From positions 1,167,001-1,231,000 of the forward strand of contig NZ_CP083761.1 in assembly GCF_023558375.1 (NCBI RefSeq): a stretch of DNA of 64,000 bases, written 5' to 3'. Origin of the DNA: Chroococcidiopsis sp. CCMEE 29. GTDB lineage: Bacteria > Cyanobacteriota > Cyanobacteriia > Cyanobacteriales > Chroococcidiopsidaceae. Shown here piece after piece: positions 62,541 to 64,000 of this stretch (the first letter of the stretch is position 1; each line of letters begins with the position of its first letter). Below the pieces are notes generated by a model. The model worked only from the letters and a program-made list of their open reading frames with translations, was not told the origin of the DNA and did not search any database. The translations under genes and the position numbers were made by a program.

Positions 62541-64000
62541 ATGAAACCAGCAATCAAGCCCGCGTTAACTCTTTTTAAATATTGGCTATTCAGCATGTTC
62601 AAGGAAGTAGAAGACGAAAGCTTACTAGAAAAGATCCCTCTCCCCATTCAGGAGACCCCAGAGGATAGGGCATTAACAGAGACGATACTTCTGCCAACAA
62701 ATCTGCCTGTTAAACTTTCCAAGCCGCAAATTCGGACAAGCCTCAGGGCATTAACTCTTGAGAGTGTCTTCGCTGCGGTTTTTTACACTATCATTGGCTC
62801 AGCGTTGCTGAGTAATTTCTTGCTGGAGCTGGGTGCCGGTCCAGTGGAAATTGGTCTGCTCGCCTCTATTCCTCAGCTGGTGAATCTGCTCCAACTGCTG
62901 GGAGCCTATCTGGTAGACCGAAGTACTAGCTTCAACTGGTATTGCATGAGCATTTTCATCCCGGCGCGGCTACTGTGGGTGATCCTCGTGCCAGCGATTT
63001 GGTTGGTCAGCTCATCTAACCATATCACTGGGCACCAAGTGGTGCTGTTGACATTGGGAATTATGTTGGTGGCTAATATCATTGAAGCTTTCGCCCGTGC
63101 TGCCTGGATGAGCTGGACGGCTGTGTTAGTACCTGGGCGGTTGCGGGGGCGGTATTTTGGCTTTCGCAATAGTGTTCTCAGTTTGACGAATCTCATCGGT
63201 GTGCCACTGCTAGGTCTAGCAGTATCGGTCTGGCCTAGTGGAACGCTCCAAGGCTACGGTGCGATCTTGGTTCTAGGAATTGTGCTTGGGCTACTTAGTC
63301 AGGGCTGTCAGTTCTGGATGACCGATGTGAACCCGCAGCTTTTAAAAGTCGTGGGTTCAGAGACACCCCAACCATACCGCAGCGGGATACATCTTCGCTT
63401 CCTCAATGATCCCAATTTTTTGAAGTTACTGCTTTACCTTGCCATCTGGTGCTTTGCCGTTAACGTCAGTGCTCCCTTCTTTAACCTCTACATGCTGGAT
63501 GACCTGGATATAGATGTCAGCTTGGTAACGATCTATAACGGCTTAGGAGCTGGTGCTAACATGCTGCTGCTAGTTTTCTGGGGCAAACTGTCTGACCGGA
63601 TTGGGAATCGCCCGATCCTGTTATTAGTGGGAGTTTTGGTAGCGGCGACGCCTCTGTTGTGGCTAATAGCTGGAAATGATGCAATTTCCGTTTGGGTCTG
63701 GTTACCCTTCTTGCACGTGCTGGGCTCTGGGACGTGGGCAGCCATAGACCTGTGTACCAACAATCTGATGATGGGAGTGGCACCAGTGACTAATCAGTCC
63801 ACTTACTTCGCGATCGCAGGGGCGGTTGCTGGTGTCACTGGAGCAACGGGAATCACTGTTGGTAGCTTTCTCGCGACTCTGCCTGGTGCCGGCGGCTTAC
63901 TGGGAGTGTTTGTTCTCTCAGGCGTCCTACGGACCGCTGCTCTCCTGCCCTTGGTTTTTGTTCAGGAGCAGGGCTCTGTGCCTCTGGGTCAGGTTTGGCG
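62541..64000 (+). CDS. MFS transporter (3' end outside window)
   Basis: The frame from ATG 62541 (an alternative ATG is at 62595) is open to base 64000, about 486 codons, and continues beyond the window. A soluble N-terminus of about 65 residues precedes the first helix (ALTLESVFAAVFYTIIGSAL). Membrane helices then follow (LLEL-GAGPVEIGLLASIPQL, LLTLGIMLVANIIEAFARAA), with the loop RGRYFGFRNSVLSLTNLIGV and WGKLSDRIGNRPILLLVGVL, the typical MFS D-R-x-G-x-R/x-R signature. The substrate is unknown. Confidence 0.88.
   Translation, partial: MKPAIKPALTLFKYWLFSMFKEVEDESLLEKIPLPIQETPEDRALTETILLPTNLPVKLSKPQIRTSLRALTLESVFAAVFYTIIGSALLSNFLLELGAGPVEIGLLASIPQLVNLLQLLGAYLVDRSTSFNWYCMSIFIPARLLWVILVPAIWLVSSSNHITGHQVVLLTLGIMLVANIIEAFARAAWMSWTAVLVPGRLRGRYFGFRNSVLSLTNLIGVPLLGLAVSVWPSGTLQGYGAILVLGIVLGLLSQGCQFWMTDVNPQLLKVVGSETPQPYRSGIHLRFLNDPNFLKLLLYLAIWCFAVNVSAPFFNLYMLDDLDIDVSLVTIYNGLGAGANMLLLVFWGKLSDRIGNRPILLLVGVLVAATPLLWLIAGNDAISVWVWLPFLHVLGSGTWAAIDLCTNNLMMGVAPVTNQSTYFAIAGAVAGVTGATGITVGSFLATLPGAGGLLGVFVLSGVLRTAALLPLVFVQEQGSVPLGQVW

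Noticed and set aside
1-64000. CRISPR arrays, tRNA and rRNA genes
   Set aside because: Scanned by eye for regularly spaced repeats, T-arm-like GGTTCGAATCC and rRNA conserved words; nothing convincing was seen.
1-64000. Frequent GCGATCGC palindromes considered as regulatory sites
   Set aside because: This is the HIP1 octamer, spread through coding and non-coding DNA in many cyanobacteria, so it marks the lineage and not a specific operator.

Overview
The window is a piece of a cyanobacterial chromosome. The octamer GCGATCGC (HIP1) and its core GATCGC recur throughout. Several gene families are typical of cyanobacteria: AAA_35/WD40 proteins, SLH-OprB porins, DUF2808, pentapeptide repeats and heme-oxygenase-like proteins. 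Tandem heptamer repeats (CCAAAAT, GGGGTTA) lie between genes. The large trehalose/alpha-glucan locus and many stress and detoxification genes would suit a desiccation- or osmostress-tolerant species. The sequence alone does not name the genus.

Layout. 1-1.4 kb: 3' part of a CrtI-type carotenoid desaturase. 1.4-3.8 kb: an IS630 element with a second, intact IS630 element nested in it. 3.8-5.2 kb: a MarR remnant, a probable c-di-AMP (ydaO-type) riboswitch with no recognisable target gene, and small conserved proteins. 5.4-12.3 kb: SDR, rhodanese, a membrane protein, a methyltransferase, a heme-oxygenase-like diiron protein, a pentapeptide protein, an NTF2-like protein and GNAT. 12.4-15.4 kb: a minus-strand detoxification set (GST, glutathionyl-hydroquinone reductase, VOC, cupin). 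15.7-18 kb: secreted small proteins and a second heme-oxygenase-like gene bracketed by two MITE-like repeats. 18.5-28.3 kb: five co-directional plus-strand genes, namely an AAA_35 NTPase with a vMAP-type N-terminus, a membrane-anchored AAA_35 protein with 14 WD40 repeats, a solute-binding lipoprotein, a hybrid histidine kinase and a REC-PAS regulator. 28.3-32.3 kb: pseudogenes, a DoxX-like protein, a LuxR regulator and an IS630 element with an A8 frameshift site. 32.4-35.6 kb: an ArsR/SRPBCC/VOC/DUF1579 module.

36.4-54.5 kb is the metabolic core: treY, treZ, glgX, a general-stress protein, malQ, a divergent trehalose synthase-maltokinase fusion, and a complete sugar ABC importer. TreY and TreZ make trehalose from alpha-glucan ends. 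The fusion protein interconverts trehalose and maltose and phosphorylates maltose. GlgX and MalQ remodel the glucan, and the importer probably recovers disaccharide.

55-62.5 kb is a decaying zone: DUF2808, a porin pseudogene with several frameshifts, a degenerate IS701-like element next to a DUF2062 remnant, a group II intron maturase remnant, a universal stress protein, an IS5-like pseudogene and a MITE-like element. An MFS transporter runs off the right edge. I saw no rRNA, tRNA or CRISPR array.
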